A DNA stretch of 50,961 nt, from positions 1-50,961 of the forward strand of contig JAFQFP010000001.1 in NCBI GenBank assembly GCA_017398625.1, written 5' to 3'. Positions 28,749-37,127 of this stretch are shown here, in pieces (positions within the stretch are counted from its first letter, which is position 1; every line of letters begins with the position of its first letter). The position numbers and the translations under genes are program-made. Source of the stretch: Oscillospiraceae bacterium. GTDB lineage: Bacteria; Bacillota; Clostridia; Oscillospirales; Oscillospiraceae. The notes under the pieces are model-generated. The model was not told the DNA's origin and did not search any database. It saw nothing but the letters and a program-made list of their open reading frames with translations.

Positions 28749-29258
28749 TCAATACAGCAGCCCTACGGTCAGCGATGCCATGAAAAAGCCCACGAAGTCC
28801 GCAAACAGGGCTGCCGGGAGGGTGTAGCGGGTCTTTTGGATGCCTGCCGCACCGAAATAGACGCTGATGGTATAGAAGGTGGTCTCCGTGGAGCCCAGCA
28901 TCACCGCGGCGATCCTGCCGATCCGGGAATCCGCGCCGTACTGTGCCATAATGTCTGCCCCCACTGCCAGCGCGGCGCTGCCGCTGATGGGACGGATCAG
29001 TACCAGCATGGCAGTTTCCTCCGGGATGCCGAAAAACCGAAATACCGGTGCCAAAAAACCGCTGAGCAGTTCCACCGCTCCGGACTGGCGCAGCATGCTC
29101 ACCGCCACCATCAGCACCACAAGGGCAGGGAGGATGGAGACAAGCAGCCTCAGCCCCTCCATGCCGCCGGTGAGCAGGGTGTCGTAGGCGTTTTCCTGCT
29201 TTTTAAGGGCGATGAGACAGATCCCAAGCAGCAGCAGCGGAACGATGTAATCCGTCAT
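28749..29258 (-). CDS. spmB: Spore maturation protein B
   Basis: A 169-residue membrane protein needed with SpmA for spore core dehydration and heat resistance in Bacillus and Clostridium. It shares the nucleoside-transporter gate fold. Matching features: MRQSGAVELL-type loop (SMLRQSGAVELLSGFLAPVF), IPEETAMLVLIRPISGSAAL, and GSTETTFYTISVYFGAAGI followed by RYTLPAALFADFVG. Start at 29258, overlapping the spmA stop by four bases (ATGA) with AAAGGTG upstream; a longer in-frame extension overlaps spmA and is rejected. Its presence indicates a sporulating lineage. Confidence 0.93.
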   Translation of the reverse strand: MTDYIVPLLLLGICLIALKKQENAYDTLLTGGMEGLRLLVSILPALVVLMVAVSMLRQSGAVELLSGFLAPVFRFFGIPEETAMLVLIRPISGSAALAVGADIMAQYGADSRIGRIAAVMLGSTETTFYTISVYFGAAGIQKTRYTLPAALFADFVGFFMASLTVGLLY

Positions 29259-29830
29259 CGCCACACCTTTCCCAGCAGACAGGCACATGCAAGCCCCAGA
29301 CCGGCGGAGCAGAGGCTGGTCAGCCACACCGCAGGCAGGATGTCAAAGGGGGAAGCGCTGCCCAGAGATGCCCGCACCGCTGCCACCGTTGCGGGAATGA
29401 ACTGGATGGAGGCGGTGTTCAGTACGATGAGACGGCATAGAGCATCGCTGGCGGTTCTACCGCTGCGGCTTGCCATCCGCTGCGCCGCCCGGATGCCCAT
29501 GGGGGTGGCGGCGTTGCCCAAACCCAGAAAATTGGCGCAGATATTGGCGCTGAGACAGCCGGCAAGCACCGAGTCCTGCCGTGTATCGGGAAAGATCCGG
29601 TGTAGCAGAGGTGTAAGAAGCCGGGAAAGCCTCCTTGTCAGCCCGATCCGCTCCATCAGATGCCCAACGCCTGTCCACAGGCACAGAGAACCTGCCATGG
29701 AGATGGCAAGCTGTATCCCTGCGGCAGCACCGTTGGGCACAGCGGCGGCAAGGTCAGCCCCACGACCCAGATAGGCGGCGCAAAGCAGGCTGATCAGGGT
29801 GATCCCGGTGAATATCCAGCTCATGATCAT
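29255..29830 (-). CDS. spmA: Spore maturation protein A
   Basis: A 191-residue membrane protein, partner of SpmB. Visible features are the N-terminal segment, GIQLAISMAGSLCLWTGVGH then LMERIGL, LLTPLLHRIFPDTRQDS, ANICANFLGLGNAATPMGIR and LIVLNTASIQFIPATV, all typical of SpmA. Start at 29830 behind GGGAGGGA. The operon order spmA-spmB is standard. A hairpin-like GTATTTTT/AAAAAATAC element sits about 35-60 bases upstream of the start; no convincing sporulation sigma-factor promoter could be confirmed. Confidence 0.93.
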   Translation of the reverse strand: MIMSWIFTGITLISLLCAAYLGRGADLAAAVPNGAAAGIQLAISMAGSLCLWTGVGHLMERIGLTRRLSRLLTPLLHRIFPDTRQDSVLAGCLSANICANFLGLGNAATPMGIRAAQRMASRSGRTASDALCRLIVLNTASIQFIPATVAAVRASLGSASPFDILPAVWLTSLCSAGLGLACACLLGKVWR

Positions 29831-29910
29831 AGCGATCCCTCCCTCGGCTTGAGTATATGCGCCGGGGGTGTATTTTTTACAAAAATACAAATGTGCGTGT
29901 GAAAAAATAT

Positions 29911-29939
29911 TTGACATACAAAGGTATTTGATGTATAAT
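29911..29939 (+). promoter_or_regulatory. Predicted promoter of the AbrB-type regulator
   Basis: -35 TTGACA, 17-base spacer, -10 TATAAT, both consensus. The A/T-rich surroundings with repeated TTTGATGTATAA/TTTGACATACAA stretches fit autoregulation by an AbrB-like protein. Confidence 0.8.
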
Positions 29940-29984
29940 GATATAAATATTATCACACGAATAAATTTGTTAAGGGGTGTTAAA

Positions 29985-30227
29985 ATGAGGGCAACCGGAA
30001 TTGTACGCAAGGTGGATGAGCTGGGACGGATCGTGCTGCCGGTGGAGCTGCGCCGCTCCTTGGACATCGGAGAAAAGGATGAGCTGGAGATATTTTTGGA
30101 AAGTGAGCGGATCGTCCTGCAGAAGAAGGATGACCGCTGTGTATTCTGCGGCGCTGTGAACCATTTGACCGGTTTCCGGGATCGGTTCGTTTGCCGGGAG
30201 TGTATTGAAAAGTTGAATAACGGCTAA
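29985..30227 (+). CDS. AbrB/SpoVT-type transcriptional regulator with zinc-finger tail
   Basis: An 80-residue DNA-binding protein. Residues 1-47 are a swapped-hairpin AbrB domain (RATGIVRKVDELGRIVLPVE, RRSLDIGEKDELEIFLE). The C-terminal part carries Cys52, Cys55, Cys70 and Cys73 (RCVFCG ... FVCREC), a likely zinc ribbon, known from a subset of clostridial AbrB homologues. Transition-state or sporulation regulators of this class bind A/T-rich DNA. It is divergent from spmA-spmB and may regulate them (inference). Start at 29985 after AAGGGGTG; own consensus promoter and terminator. Confidence 0.9.
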   Translation: MRATGIVRKVDELGRIVLPVELRRSLDIGEKDELEIFLESERIVLQKKDDRCVFCGAVNHLTGFRDRFVCRECIEKLNNG

Positions 30228-30249
30228 CGGCTGTTTTTCTGTGCTGACG

Positions 30250-30284
30250 AAGCCCGTCGGGGATCTGCCCCGGCGGGCTTTGTC
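30250..30284 (+). terminator. Intrinsic terminator of the AbrB-type gene
   Basis: AAGCCCGTCGGGG/CCCCGGCGGGCTT stem (one G-T pair) with short loop, followed by TGTCTGTTCT. Confidence 0.8.
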
Positions 30285-30303
30285 TGTTCTCATCCAGCCG
30301 CCA

Positions 30304-30445
30304 AATTCCGATTTGTTGACATGTTTGCACCGCACCCAAAGGCCCCCTTGTGTAAAGGGGGCTGTCAAAAATCTATTTGATTTTTGACTGGGGGATTGTA
30401 AGGTTTCGATACGGAACAATCCCTTGATTTTACAGGGCCTTTTTG
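30304..30445. repeat. Intergenic palindromic repeat, copy 2 (inverted relative to 1-141)
   Basis: Reverse complement of the sequence at the window start with only a few mismatches. Contains the same two hairpins. The two copies flank 30 kb in inverted orientation. Confidence 0.85.
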
Positions 30446-30483
30446 GCGGTATATCCTAGGGAGCTGTGGAGACTTGATGAAGT

Positions 30484-30545
30484 ATCCCCCCTGTCAGCTT
30501 CGCTGACTTCCCCCCTTTAGGCAAGGGGGGCTTTGGTGCTCAGCA
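30484..30545. repeat. Short hairpin repeat
   Basis: GTCAGC/GCTGAC hairpin (about 30493-30507) followed by CCCCCCTT/AAGGGGGG (about 30510-30531) and GCTTTGGTG; related to the ends of the 145-bp and 26-bp repeats. No gene in 30285-30615. Confidence 0.6.
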
Positions 30546-30615
30546 ACCACCAACACCCCAACAAATCGGAATTTTTCCACATCTTGTTGATGTTTTTCCG
30601 GCGAAACACATTTTG

Positions 30616-30644
30616 TTGACTTTGGTATAAAAAAAGCGTATAAT
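30616..30644 (+). promoter_or_regulatory. Predicted promoter of the topoisomerase operon
   Basis: -35 TTGACT, 17-base spacer, -10 TATAAT, 40 bases before the ATG at 30684. Confidence 0.8.
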
Positions 30645-30683
30645 ATCATAGACTTATTATGGAGAATTTGGCAGGTAATTGTT

Positions 30684-32678
30684 ATGGCTAAGAAAACCAA
30701 TCAGCAGTATGGAAACGAAAGCATTTCCATGCTGAAGGATGAGGACCGTGTCCGCAAGCGCCCGGCGGTGATCTTCGGCTCCGACGATCTGGAGGGCTGC
30801 AAGCACGCGGTGTTTGAGATCCTCTCCAACGCCATCGACGAAGCCCGTGAGGGTCACGGCGATACCATCATCGTCACCCGCTACGAGGATCTTTCCGTGG
30901 AGGTGGAGGACTTCGGCCGCGGCTGTCCCGTGGACTACAACGAAAAGGAAAAGCGCTACAACTGGGAGCTGGTGTTCTGCGAGATGTACGCCGGCGGCAA
31001 GTACGATGTCAACGGCGCTAACTATGAGTACTCTTTGGGCTTAAACGGATTGGGTACCTGCGCTACCCAGTACGCCTCCGAATATTTTGACGCCATCGTC
31101 CGCCGGGACGGCTATAAGTACACCCTGCATTTTGAGCGGGGCAGAATTGTCGGGCAGATGCAGAAGGAGCCTGCCGACCGGAAAAGGACCGGCTCGCTGT
31201 TCCGCTGGCGTCCCGACACTGAGGTGTTCACCGATATCAACATTCCCGTGGAGTATTACCGGGATGTGCTGCGGCGGCAGGCTGTGGTGAACAAGGGCGT
31301 GACCTTCCGCTTCCGCTATCAGGTGGGCAGCAAATTCGAGACAGAGGAATTCTGCTATGCCGACGGCATCCGCCAGTATATCGAGGAAACGGTGGGGGAC
31401 AATGCCTTTACCATGCCCGTGTACTGGGAAGCGGAGCGCCGGGGCAGAGACGCGGAGAACCGTCCCGAAATGAAGCTGAAGATCACTGCCTCCTTCTGCT
31501 TCTCCAAGCAGGTCAGCCATATCGAGTACTACCACAACTCCTCTTGGCTGGAGCATGGCGGCAGCCCCGACCGGGCTGTGCGGCTGGGCTTCACCGCCGC
31601 CTTTGACAAGTACCTGCGGGACAACAACAAATATAACAAGACGGAAAACAAGATCATTTTCCAAGACATACAGGACAGCTTGGTGCTGGTGACCAACTGC
31701 TTCTCCACCATCGGCTGCTTTGAGAACCAGACCAAAAAGTCCGTCAACTCCAAGTTCACACAGGAAGCCATGACCGCATGGTTCAAGGAGATGCTGCAGG
31801 TCTGGTTCTTGGAGAACAAGCAGGAGGCTGACCGTGCCGCGGAGCAGGTGCTGGTGAACAAGCGCGCCCGTGAGACCGCGGAAAAGACCAAGAGCAACAT
31901 CAAAAAGAACCTCAGCGCCAAGGTGGACATCGCCAACCGGGTGCAGAAGTTTGTGGATTGCCGCAGCAAGGACAATTCTGTCCGTGAGCTGTACATCGTG
32001 GAGGGTGACTCTGCGTTGGGCGCTGTCAAGCTCAGCCGTGACGCGGAGTTTCAGGGCATTATGCCTGTCCGCGGCAAGATCCTCAACTGTCTGAAGGCGG
32101 ACTATACCAAGATCTTTGCCTCTCCCATCATCACCGATCTGATGAAGGTGCTGGGCTGCGGCGTGGAGATCCAAGGGAAGAAGTCCAAGGAGCTGTCCAG
32201 CTTCGATATCGACAATCTGCGCTGGAACAAGGTGGTCATCTGTACCGACGCGGATGTGGACGGCTTCCAGATCCGCACGCTGATCCTCACCATGCTCTAC
32301 CGCCTGTGTCCCACGCTGATCCGGGATGGCTATGTGTATATCGCGGAGTCGCCTCTGTTTGAGATCAACTATAAAGAGGGCGGCAGGGAGCTGACCCGGT
32401 TTGCCTACAACGAGGTGGAAAAGAGCCGCATCCTCAAGGAGCTGGAGGGGAAGAAGTATACCCTGCAGCGCTCCAAGGGTCTTGGCGAGAACGACCCGGA
32501 GATGATGTCTATGACCACCATGAATCCCGACACCCGTCGGCTGATCAAGGTCATGCCCGAGGACGCGGAGCGCACTGCCTATTATTTCGATGTGCTGCTG
32601 GGGGACAGCCTCAGTGAGCGGAAGAATTTTATCGCGGAAAACGGCGCCAGATATCTGGAGCTTGCCGATATTTCCTAA
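30684..32678 (+). CDS. Type IIA DNA topoisomerase, subunit B (ParE/GyrB-like, divergent)
   Basis: A 664-residue ATPase/TOPRIM subunit of a DNA gyrase or topoisomerase IV. GHKL ATPase motifs are EILSNAIDEA (residues 45-54), DFGRG (76-80) and the lid GLNGLG (119-124). The TOPRIM motif VEGDSALGAVKLSRD starts near 439, and the second metal site DADVDG starts near 522. The TOPRIM loop departs from the usual EGDSAGG (EGDSALG) and the lid from GLHGVG, so this is a divergent paralogue rather than the housekeeping GyrB. The following gene, 12 bases on, encodes the partner subunit. It is too divergent for me to assign gyrase versus topoisomerase IV. Confidence 0.9.
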   Translation: MAKKTNQQYGNESISMLKDEDRVRKRPAVIFGSDDLEGCKHAVFEILSNAIDEAREGHGDTIIVTRYEDLSVEVEDFGRGCPVDYNEKEKRYNWELVFCEMYAGGKYDVNGANYEYSLGLNGLGTCATQYASEYFDAIVRRDGYKYTLHFERGRIVGQMQKEPADRKRTGSLFRWRPDTEVFTDINIPVEYYRDVLRRQAVVNKGVTFRFRYQVGSKFETEEFCYADGIRQYIEETVGDNAFTMPVYWEAERRGRDAENRPEMKLKITASFCFSKQVSHIEYYHNSSWLEHGGSPDRAVRLGFTAAFDKYLRDNNKYNKTENKIIFQDIQDSLVLVTNCFSTIGCFENQTKKSVNSKFTQEAMTAWFKEMLQVWFLENKQEADRAAEQVLVNKRARETAEKTKSNIKKNLSAKVDIANRVQKFVDCRSKDNSVRELYIVEGDSALGAVKLSRDAEFQGIMPVRGKILNCLKADYTKIFASPIITDLMKVLGCGVEIQGKKSKELSSFDIDNLRWNKVVICTDADVDGFQIRTLILTMLYRLCPTLIRDGYVYIAESPLFEINYKEGGRELTRFAYNEVEKSRILKELEGKKYTLQRSKGLGENDPEMMSMTTMNPDTRRLIKVMPEDAERTAYYFDVLLGDSLSERKNFIAENGARYLELADIS

Positions 32679-32690
32679 GAGAGGTTCCCT

Positions 32691-34940
32691 ATGGCACGAA
32701 AGAAGAAGGATACGGAACTGAATAAGAATAAGGTGGACACCAGCGGCGTAGTCGGTCTGGTAGGCTCCACCACGGAGCAGGCCATCACCGAGACGCTGGA
32801 GATCAACTACATGCCCTATGCCATGTCGGTGATCGTCTCCCGTGCCATCCCGGAGATCGACGGCTTCAAGCCCTCTCACCGGAAACTGCTGTACACCATG
32901 TATAAGATGGGTCTGCTCACCGGCGCACGGGTCAAGTCCTCCAATATCGTTGGTCAGACCATGAAGCTGAATCCCCACGGTGACGCCGCCATCTATGAGA
33001 CCATGGTGCGTCTGACCAAGGGCAACGAGACCCTGCTGCATCCCTTTGTGGATTCCAAGGGCAACTTCGGCAAGGTCTATTCCCGTGACATGGCTTACGC
33101 CGCCCACCGGTATACCGAGGCAAAGCTGGACGGCATCTGCGGCGAGATCTTCCGGGACATCGACTCCGATACCGTGGACATGGTGGATAACTTCGATTCC
33201 ACCATGAAAGAGCCCACCCTGCTGCCCACCACCTTCCCCAATGTGCTGGTGTCGGCGAATCAAGGCATCGCCGTTGGCATGGCAAGCAATATCTGCTCCT
33301 TTAACCTCAAGGAGGTCTGCGACACCGCCATCGCCCTGATGCAGAACCCGGAGCACGACATTCTGGAGACCCTGCCGGGTCCGGATTTCTCCACCGGCGG
33401 CCAGCTTCTGTTTGATGAGGCTGCCACACGGGAGATCTATACCACCGGACGGGGCAGCTTTAAGCTTCGGGCAAAGTGGCGCTATGTGAAGGAGGGCAAC
33501 CTCATCGAGGTCTATGAGATCCCTTATTCCACCGCCACCGAGGTCATTATGGACAAGGTGGCAGAGCTGATCAAGGCGGGCAAGATCAAGGAGATCTCCG
33601 ATATGCGTGACGAGACAGACCTTGGCGGTCTGAAGCTTGCCATCGATCTGAAGCGGGGCGTAGATCCGGAAAAGCTGATGCAGAAGCTGTTCCGCATGAC
33701 CACCCTGCAGGACAGCTTTGCCTGCAATTTCAACATCCTCATCGCCGGTATGCCCCGGGTCATGGGCATCGGGGAGATCTTGGACGAGTGGACGGCATGG
33801 CGTACCGAGTGCGTCAAGCGGCGGCTGTACTTCCAGATCCAGAAAAAGGAGGACAGGCTGCACCTGCTGAAGGGCTTGGAGCGCATCCTGCTGGATATCG
33901 ACAAGGCCATCGCCATCATCCGGGAAACGGAGCTGGAAAGCGAGGTCGTGCCCAATCTGATGATCGGCTTTGGCATCGACGAGATCCAAGCCAACTATGT
34001 GGCGGAGATCAAGCTGCGCAACATCAACAAGGAGTATATCCTCAAGCAGACCCGTGCCACCTCCGAGCTGGAGCGGGAGATCGCGGAGCTGCGGGATATT
34101 CTGAATTCTTCCCGGAAGCTGAAAAAGCTCATTATCGACGAGCTGAAAAAGGTCTCCGAGAAGTTTGGCAAGCCCAGAAAGACGGAGATCGTCTACGAAA
34201 CTGCCCAGATCGAGGCGGAAGCGGAGGAAGAGCCTGTGCCGGACTACCCTGTGACGGTGTTCGTCTCCAAGGAGGGCTATCTGAAGAAGATCACCGCCCA
34301 ATCCCTGCGGATGTCCGGTGAGCAGAAATTCAAGGAGGGCGACAGCCTTGCTTTCTCCCGTGAGACCTCCAACCGGGCGGAGCTGCTGGTGTTTACCGAC
34401 AAGTTCCAGTGCTATAAGTCCCGGCTTTCCGACTTTGAGGACGGCAAGGCATCCCTGCTGGGAGATTATCTGCCCACCAAGCTGGGCATGGAGCAGGGTG
34501 AGACGGTGACTCAGGTGGTGCTGCCGGGAGATTATAAGGGCTTCGTGCTGTTCTTCTTTGAAAACGGTAAGGCGGCAAAAATTCCCTTGTCCTCCTATGA
34601 GACAAAAACGAATCGCCGCAAGCTCACCGGCGCATACTCGGATAAGAGCCCTCTCAAGACGGTGCTTGCCATGGATGCCGACGGTCAGGCGGTGGTGTAT
34701 ACCACCGATAATCGGGCGGCTGTGATCTCCACAGCTCTGCTCAGCCCCAAAACCAGCCGCAGCTCTCAAGGTGTGGCTGTGATCTCGCTGAAGAAGAAGG
34801 CAGCTTTGAGCCATGCGGTTCGGATGGAGGACAGCGGCATCACAAATCTCAGCCGCTACCGCAGCAGGACCTTGCCCACGGCGGGTTCGGTGCTGAAGGA
34901 AGAGGACTCCCCGGAAAAACAGATCAGTTTTGAGGTTTGA
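32691..34940 (+). CDS. Type IIA DNA topoisomerase, subunit A (ParC/GyrA-like, divergent)
   Basis: A 749-residue DNA cleavage/religation subunit. Catalytic Tyr141 lies in YAAHRYTEAKL, preceded by the winged-helix Arg region (FKPSHRKLLYTMYKMGL). The tower and coiled-coil regions follow (VGMASNICSFNL; ELEREIAELRDILNSSRKLK). The C-terminal beta-pinwheel (from about residue 520, VTVFVSKEGYLKK ... KIPLSSYETKTNRR) is present, but no GyrA box (QRRGGKG) is visible, favouring decatenating (topoisomerase IV-like) over supercoiling activity; that is inference. Co-transcribed with subunit B. It would be a quinolone-target-type enzyme by homology. Confidence 0.9.
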   Translation: MARKKKDTELNKNKVDTSGVVGLVGSTTEQAITETLEINYMPYAMSVIVSRAIPEIDGFKPSHRKLLYTMYKMGLLTGARVKSSNIVGQTMKLNPHGDAAIYETMVRLTKGNETLLHPFVDSKGNFGKVYSRDMAYAAHRYTEAKLDGICGEIFRDIDSDTVDMVDNFDSTMKEPTLLPTTFPNVLVSANQGIAVGMASNICSFNLKEVCDTAIALMQNPEHDILETLPGPDFSTGGQLLFDEAATREIYTTGRGSFKLRAKWRYVKEGNLIEVYEIPYSTATEVIMDKVAELIKAGKIKEISDMRDETDLGGLKLAIDLKRGVDPEKLMQKLFRMTTLQDSFACNFNILIAGMPRVMGIGEILDEWTAWRTECVKRRLYFQIQKKEDRLHLLKGLERILLDIDKAIAIIRETELESEVVPNLMIGFGIDEIQANYVAEIKLRNINKEYILKQTRATSELEREIAELRDILNSSRKLKKLIIDELKKVSEKFGKPRKTEIVYETAQIEAEAEEEPVPDYPVTVFVSKEGYLKKITAQSLRMSGEQKFKEGDSLAFSRETSNRAELLVFTDKFQCYKSRLSDFEDGKASLLGDYLPTKLGMEQGETVTQVVLPGDYKGFVLFFFENGKAAKIPLSSYETKTNRRKLTGAYSDKSPLKTVLAMDADGQAVVYTTDNRAAVISTALLSPKTSRSSQGVAVISLKKKAALSHAVRMEDSGITNLSRYRSRTLPTAGSVLKEEDSPEKQISFEV

Positions 34941-34942
34941 TT

Positions 34943-35806
34943 ATGAAAAAAGGATGGAAAGCTGCTTGGTGGTTTCTAAAGATCCTGTTTGGCAGCGCGG
35001 TGTTCGCGCTGGCGTTTGACCTGTTTTTAGAGCCCAACGGCTTGAACGCAGGCGGCGTGTCCGGTCTTGCCATGGTATTCGTCAAGCTGGCGGACATCGG
35101 CACGGTGGGTATCGTGTCTGCCATCATCAATCTGCCCCTGTTTGCCCTTGGGGGCATCAAGGTGGGCAGGCAGTTCTTTGTCGGCTCTCTGGTGGGCATG
35201 CTCGGTAGCTCCCTGTTTTTGGATCTGTTTGCAGCCATCCCTGCGCCCCAAACAGAGCCGCTGCTGGCTGCGCTGTACGGCGGTGTGCTGTGCGGCGTGG
35301 GTCTCGGCATCGTGTTCGTGACAGGGGCTTCCACCGGTGGCTCGGATATCGTGGTGCGGCTGCTGAAGCTGCGGCTGCAGCATGTTCCCATCGGCACCAT
35401 CAATATCTGCTTCGATCTTGCGGTGGCTGTGCTGACAGGCTTGGCGTTTTGGGATATTTCCCGGGCGCTGTACAGCGGTGTTGCCATTTTCGTCACCGGG
35501 CAGGTCATCGATGCGGTGGTCTACCGCTTCGACTATTCCAAGGTGGCGCTGATCATATCCGGCGAATATGAGGCTGTGGCGGCACAGATCGCCAAACAGC
35601 TTGACCGGGGAGCGACCTTCCTCCATGGGCAGGGAAGCTACTCCGGTAAGGATACCAAGGTGGTGCTGACGGCTGTGAAAAAGCAGCAGATCGCCGAGCT
35701 GAAGCGGCTGGTGGTGGAGATCGACCCCAACGCCTTCATCATCGTGCAGGAGGCACACCAAGTTCTGGGAGACGGCTTCTCCCGTTATTCTAAAGACGCG
35801 TTGTAA
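34943..35806 (+). CDS. YitT family membrane protein
   Basis: A 287-residue protein: five to six N-terminal membrane segments (about 1-195) forming the YitT domain (LEPNGLNAGGVSGLAMV, GASTGGSDIVVRLL), then a soluble DUF2179 C-terminal domain (about 205-285; DRGATFLHGQGSYSGKDTKV, VVEIDPNAFIIVQEAHQVLG). Function is not established; relatives are abundant in Firmicutes. The ATG at 34943 is preferred to the in-frame TTG at 34937; it follows GAGG at the topoisomerase stop, so the gene is probably the third of that operon. Confidence 0.9.
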   Translation: MKKGWKAAWWFLKILFGSAVFALAFDLFLEPNGLNAGGVSGLAMVFVKLADIGTVGIVSAIINLPLFALGGIKVGRQFFVGSLVGMLGSSLFLDLFAAIPAPQTEPLLAALYGGVLCGVGLGIVFVTGASTGGSDIVVRLLKLRLQHVPIGTINICFDLAVAVLTGLAFWDISRALYSGVAIFVTGQVIDAVVYRFDYSKVALIISGEYEAVAAQIAKQLDRGATFLHGQGSYSGKDTKVVLTAVKKQQIAELKRLVVEIDPNAFIIVQEAHQVLGDGFSRYSKDAL

Positions 35807-35829
35807 GCAAAAAGAGGGGAGGGGCAGAT

Positions 35830-36930
35830 GTGAAAAAACTGACGGTTCTGCTGGCGGTGCTGTGTGTGCTGCTGTGCGGCTGCGAAAGCTGGATGGACGG
35901 ACAGTATTATAACGAGGTGCCCCATACCCGGCAGGATAACCAGCTTCAGCAGGCTGTGGTAAAGGTCTCCGTCTACAGCCAGCTTCAAAGGGCGTTGTCC
36001 GATACAGTGGACGGCGGTGGCGAAAGCCTGCGGCTGTCTGTAGAGGGCTACGATCCTGCTGTGCTGGAGGAAGATCTGGAAAAGGCGGCAATGTATATCC
36101 AAAGCCGTCATGCAATCGGTGTATACGCAGTTTCGGACATCACATGGGAGCTGGGTACCGGCGGCGGCTTGCAGATGGTGGCGGTCACCGTGACCTATAA
36201 CCAGAACTACAGCATGCTCCGCAGCATCCGGCAGGTGCAGACGATGCAGGAGGCGATGGAGCTGATCACCGCAGCGCTGGAGCAGTGTGATGCCGGCATT
36301 GTCGTTAAGATCGAGAATTTCGCAGTTACAGATTTTGCGCAGGTCATTCAGGACTATGCCGATCAGTACCCGGAGCTGGTGATGGAAATGCCGCAGGTAA
36401 AGGTGACCATGTATCCGGAAAACGGTGTGACCCGTGTGCTGGAGCTGCAGTTTACATACCAGAACAGCCGTGACGATCTGCGTGCCATGAAAAGGTATGT
36501 GCAGCCGGTGTTTTCCGCTGCCCGGATCTATGTATCCGGTGTGCAGGAGGACAGCATCAAGTACAGCCAGATGTATGCCTTTCTGATGGAGCGCTATGAC
36601 TACAGCTACGATTCCTCCATCACCCCGGCATACAGCCTTCTGCGCTACGGCGTTGGAGACAGCAAGGCGTTTGCGGTGGTGTTTGACGCCATGTGCCGCC
36701 AATCGGAGCTGGAATGTATGGTGGTGGTGGGTACCCGTGACGGAGAGAGCCGCTACTGGAACATTATCTGTCAAGACGGCGTTTATTACCATGTGGATCT
36801 GCTGCGCTGCGGCGAGGCAGGGAAGCTGCTGCTGCTTTCCGATGAGGAAATGCAGGGCTATGTGTGGGATTATCTGGCATATCCGGCCTGCGGCGTGAAA
36901 GAGGAGCCCCAGATGATGGCAACGGAGTAA
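35830..36930 (+). CDS. Lipoprotein with degenerate transglutaminase-like domain
   Basis: A 366-residue exported protein. The signal peptide ends in LLCGC (lipidated Cys18). The middle is unrecognised. The last ~100 residues follow the transglutaminase-core layout: ITPAYSLLRYGVGDSKAFAV, then FDAMCRQSELECMVVVGTRD, then RYWNIICQDGVYYHVDLLRC. The normal catalytic Cys (GvCqgyA) is replaced by Ser in GDSKAFA and the His of HAWN by Tyr, while the Asp of YHVD remains, so it is probably not a protease or transglutaminase but a binding module. GTG start with GGGGAGGGG upstream; 23 bases after the YitT stop. Confidence 0.75.
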   Translation: MKKLTVLLAVLCVLLCGCESWMDGQYYNEVPHTRQDNQLQQAVVKVSVYSQLQRALSDTVDGGGESLRLSVEGYDPAVLEEDLEKAAMYIQSRHAIGVYAVSDITWELGTGGGLQMVAVTVTYNQNYSMLRSIRQVQTMQEAMELITAALEQCDAGIVVKIENFAVTDFAQVIQDYADQYPELVMEMPQVKVTMYPENGVTRVLELQFTYQNSRDDLRAMKRYVQPVFSAARIYVSGVQEDSIKYSQMYAFLMERYDYSYDSSITPAYSLLRYGVGDSKAFAVVFDAMCRQSELECMVVVGTRDGESRYWNIICQDGVYYHVDLLRCGEAGKLLLLSDEEMQGYVWDYLAYPACGVKEEPQMMATE

Positions 36931-37009
36931 CGGATTCCAACGCGCTTGGCGCTCGGAATGACACGCTTTCGTTCATTTTGTCCTTAGGGTGACGAGGTTA
37001 GTCACGCAG
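36931..37009. other. Short intergenic repeat-like stretch
   Basis: GGATTCCAACGCG / CGCTCGGAATGAC-type inverted sequence and a GTGAC/GTCAC hairpin. No gene. Confidence 0.4.
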
Positions 37010-37052
37010 ATAAAAAGAAAAGCAGATGCTTACGCATCTGCTTTCTTTTTAT
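37010..37052. terminator. Bidirectional terminator (lipoprotein gene and tRNA-Gly)
   Basis: AGCAGATGC/GCATCTGCT stem with loop TTAC, extended by AAAAAGAAA/TTTCTTTTT on both sides, so it has a U-tract in either direction. Confidence 0.88.
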
Positions 37053-37127
37053 GGAGCGGGTGACGAGGCTCGAACTCGCTACCTCCACCTTGGCAAGGTG
37101 GCGCTCTACCGGATGAGCTACACCCGC
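37052..37127 (-). tRNA. tRNA-Gly (anticodon GCC), CCA encoded
   Basis: On the minus strand the 76-base sequence folds with acceptor GCGGGTG/CACCCGC, D-arm GCTCATCCGGTAGAGC, anticodon loop TTGCCAA (GCC), T-arm with GTTCGAGCC, discriminator T and encoded CCA. No further tRNAs are adjacent. Its 3' end abuts the terminator at 37010-37052. Confidence 0.95.

Noticed and set aside
29852-29859. CATATACT upstream of spmA as a sporulation sigma-E -10 box
   Set aside because: The -10 fits loosely but no acceptable -35 lies 14-15 bases upstream, so the call is not supported.
31041-34814. Very long open frame on the minus strand opposite the topoisomerase genes
   Set aside because: It is antisense to two genes with clear catalytic motifs, its translation is rich in His/Gly/Leu/Gln repeats typical of the complement of GC-rich coding DNA, and it has no ribosome binding site or domain.
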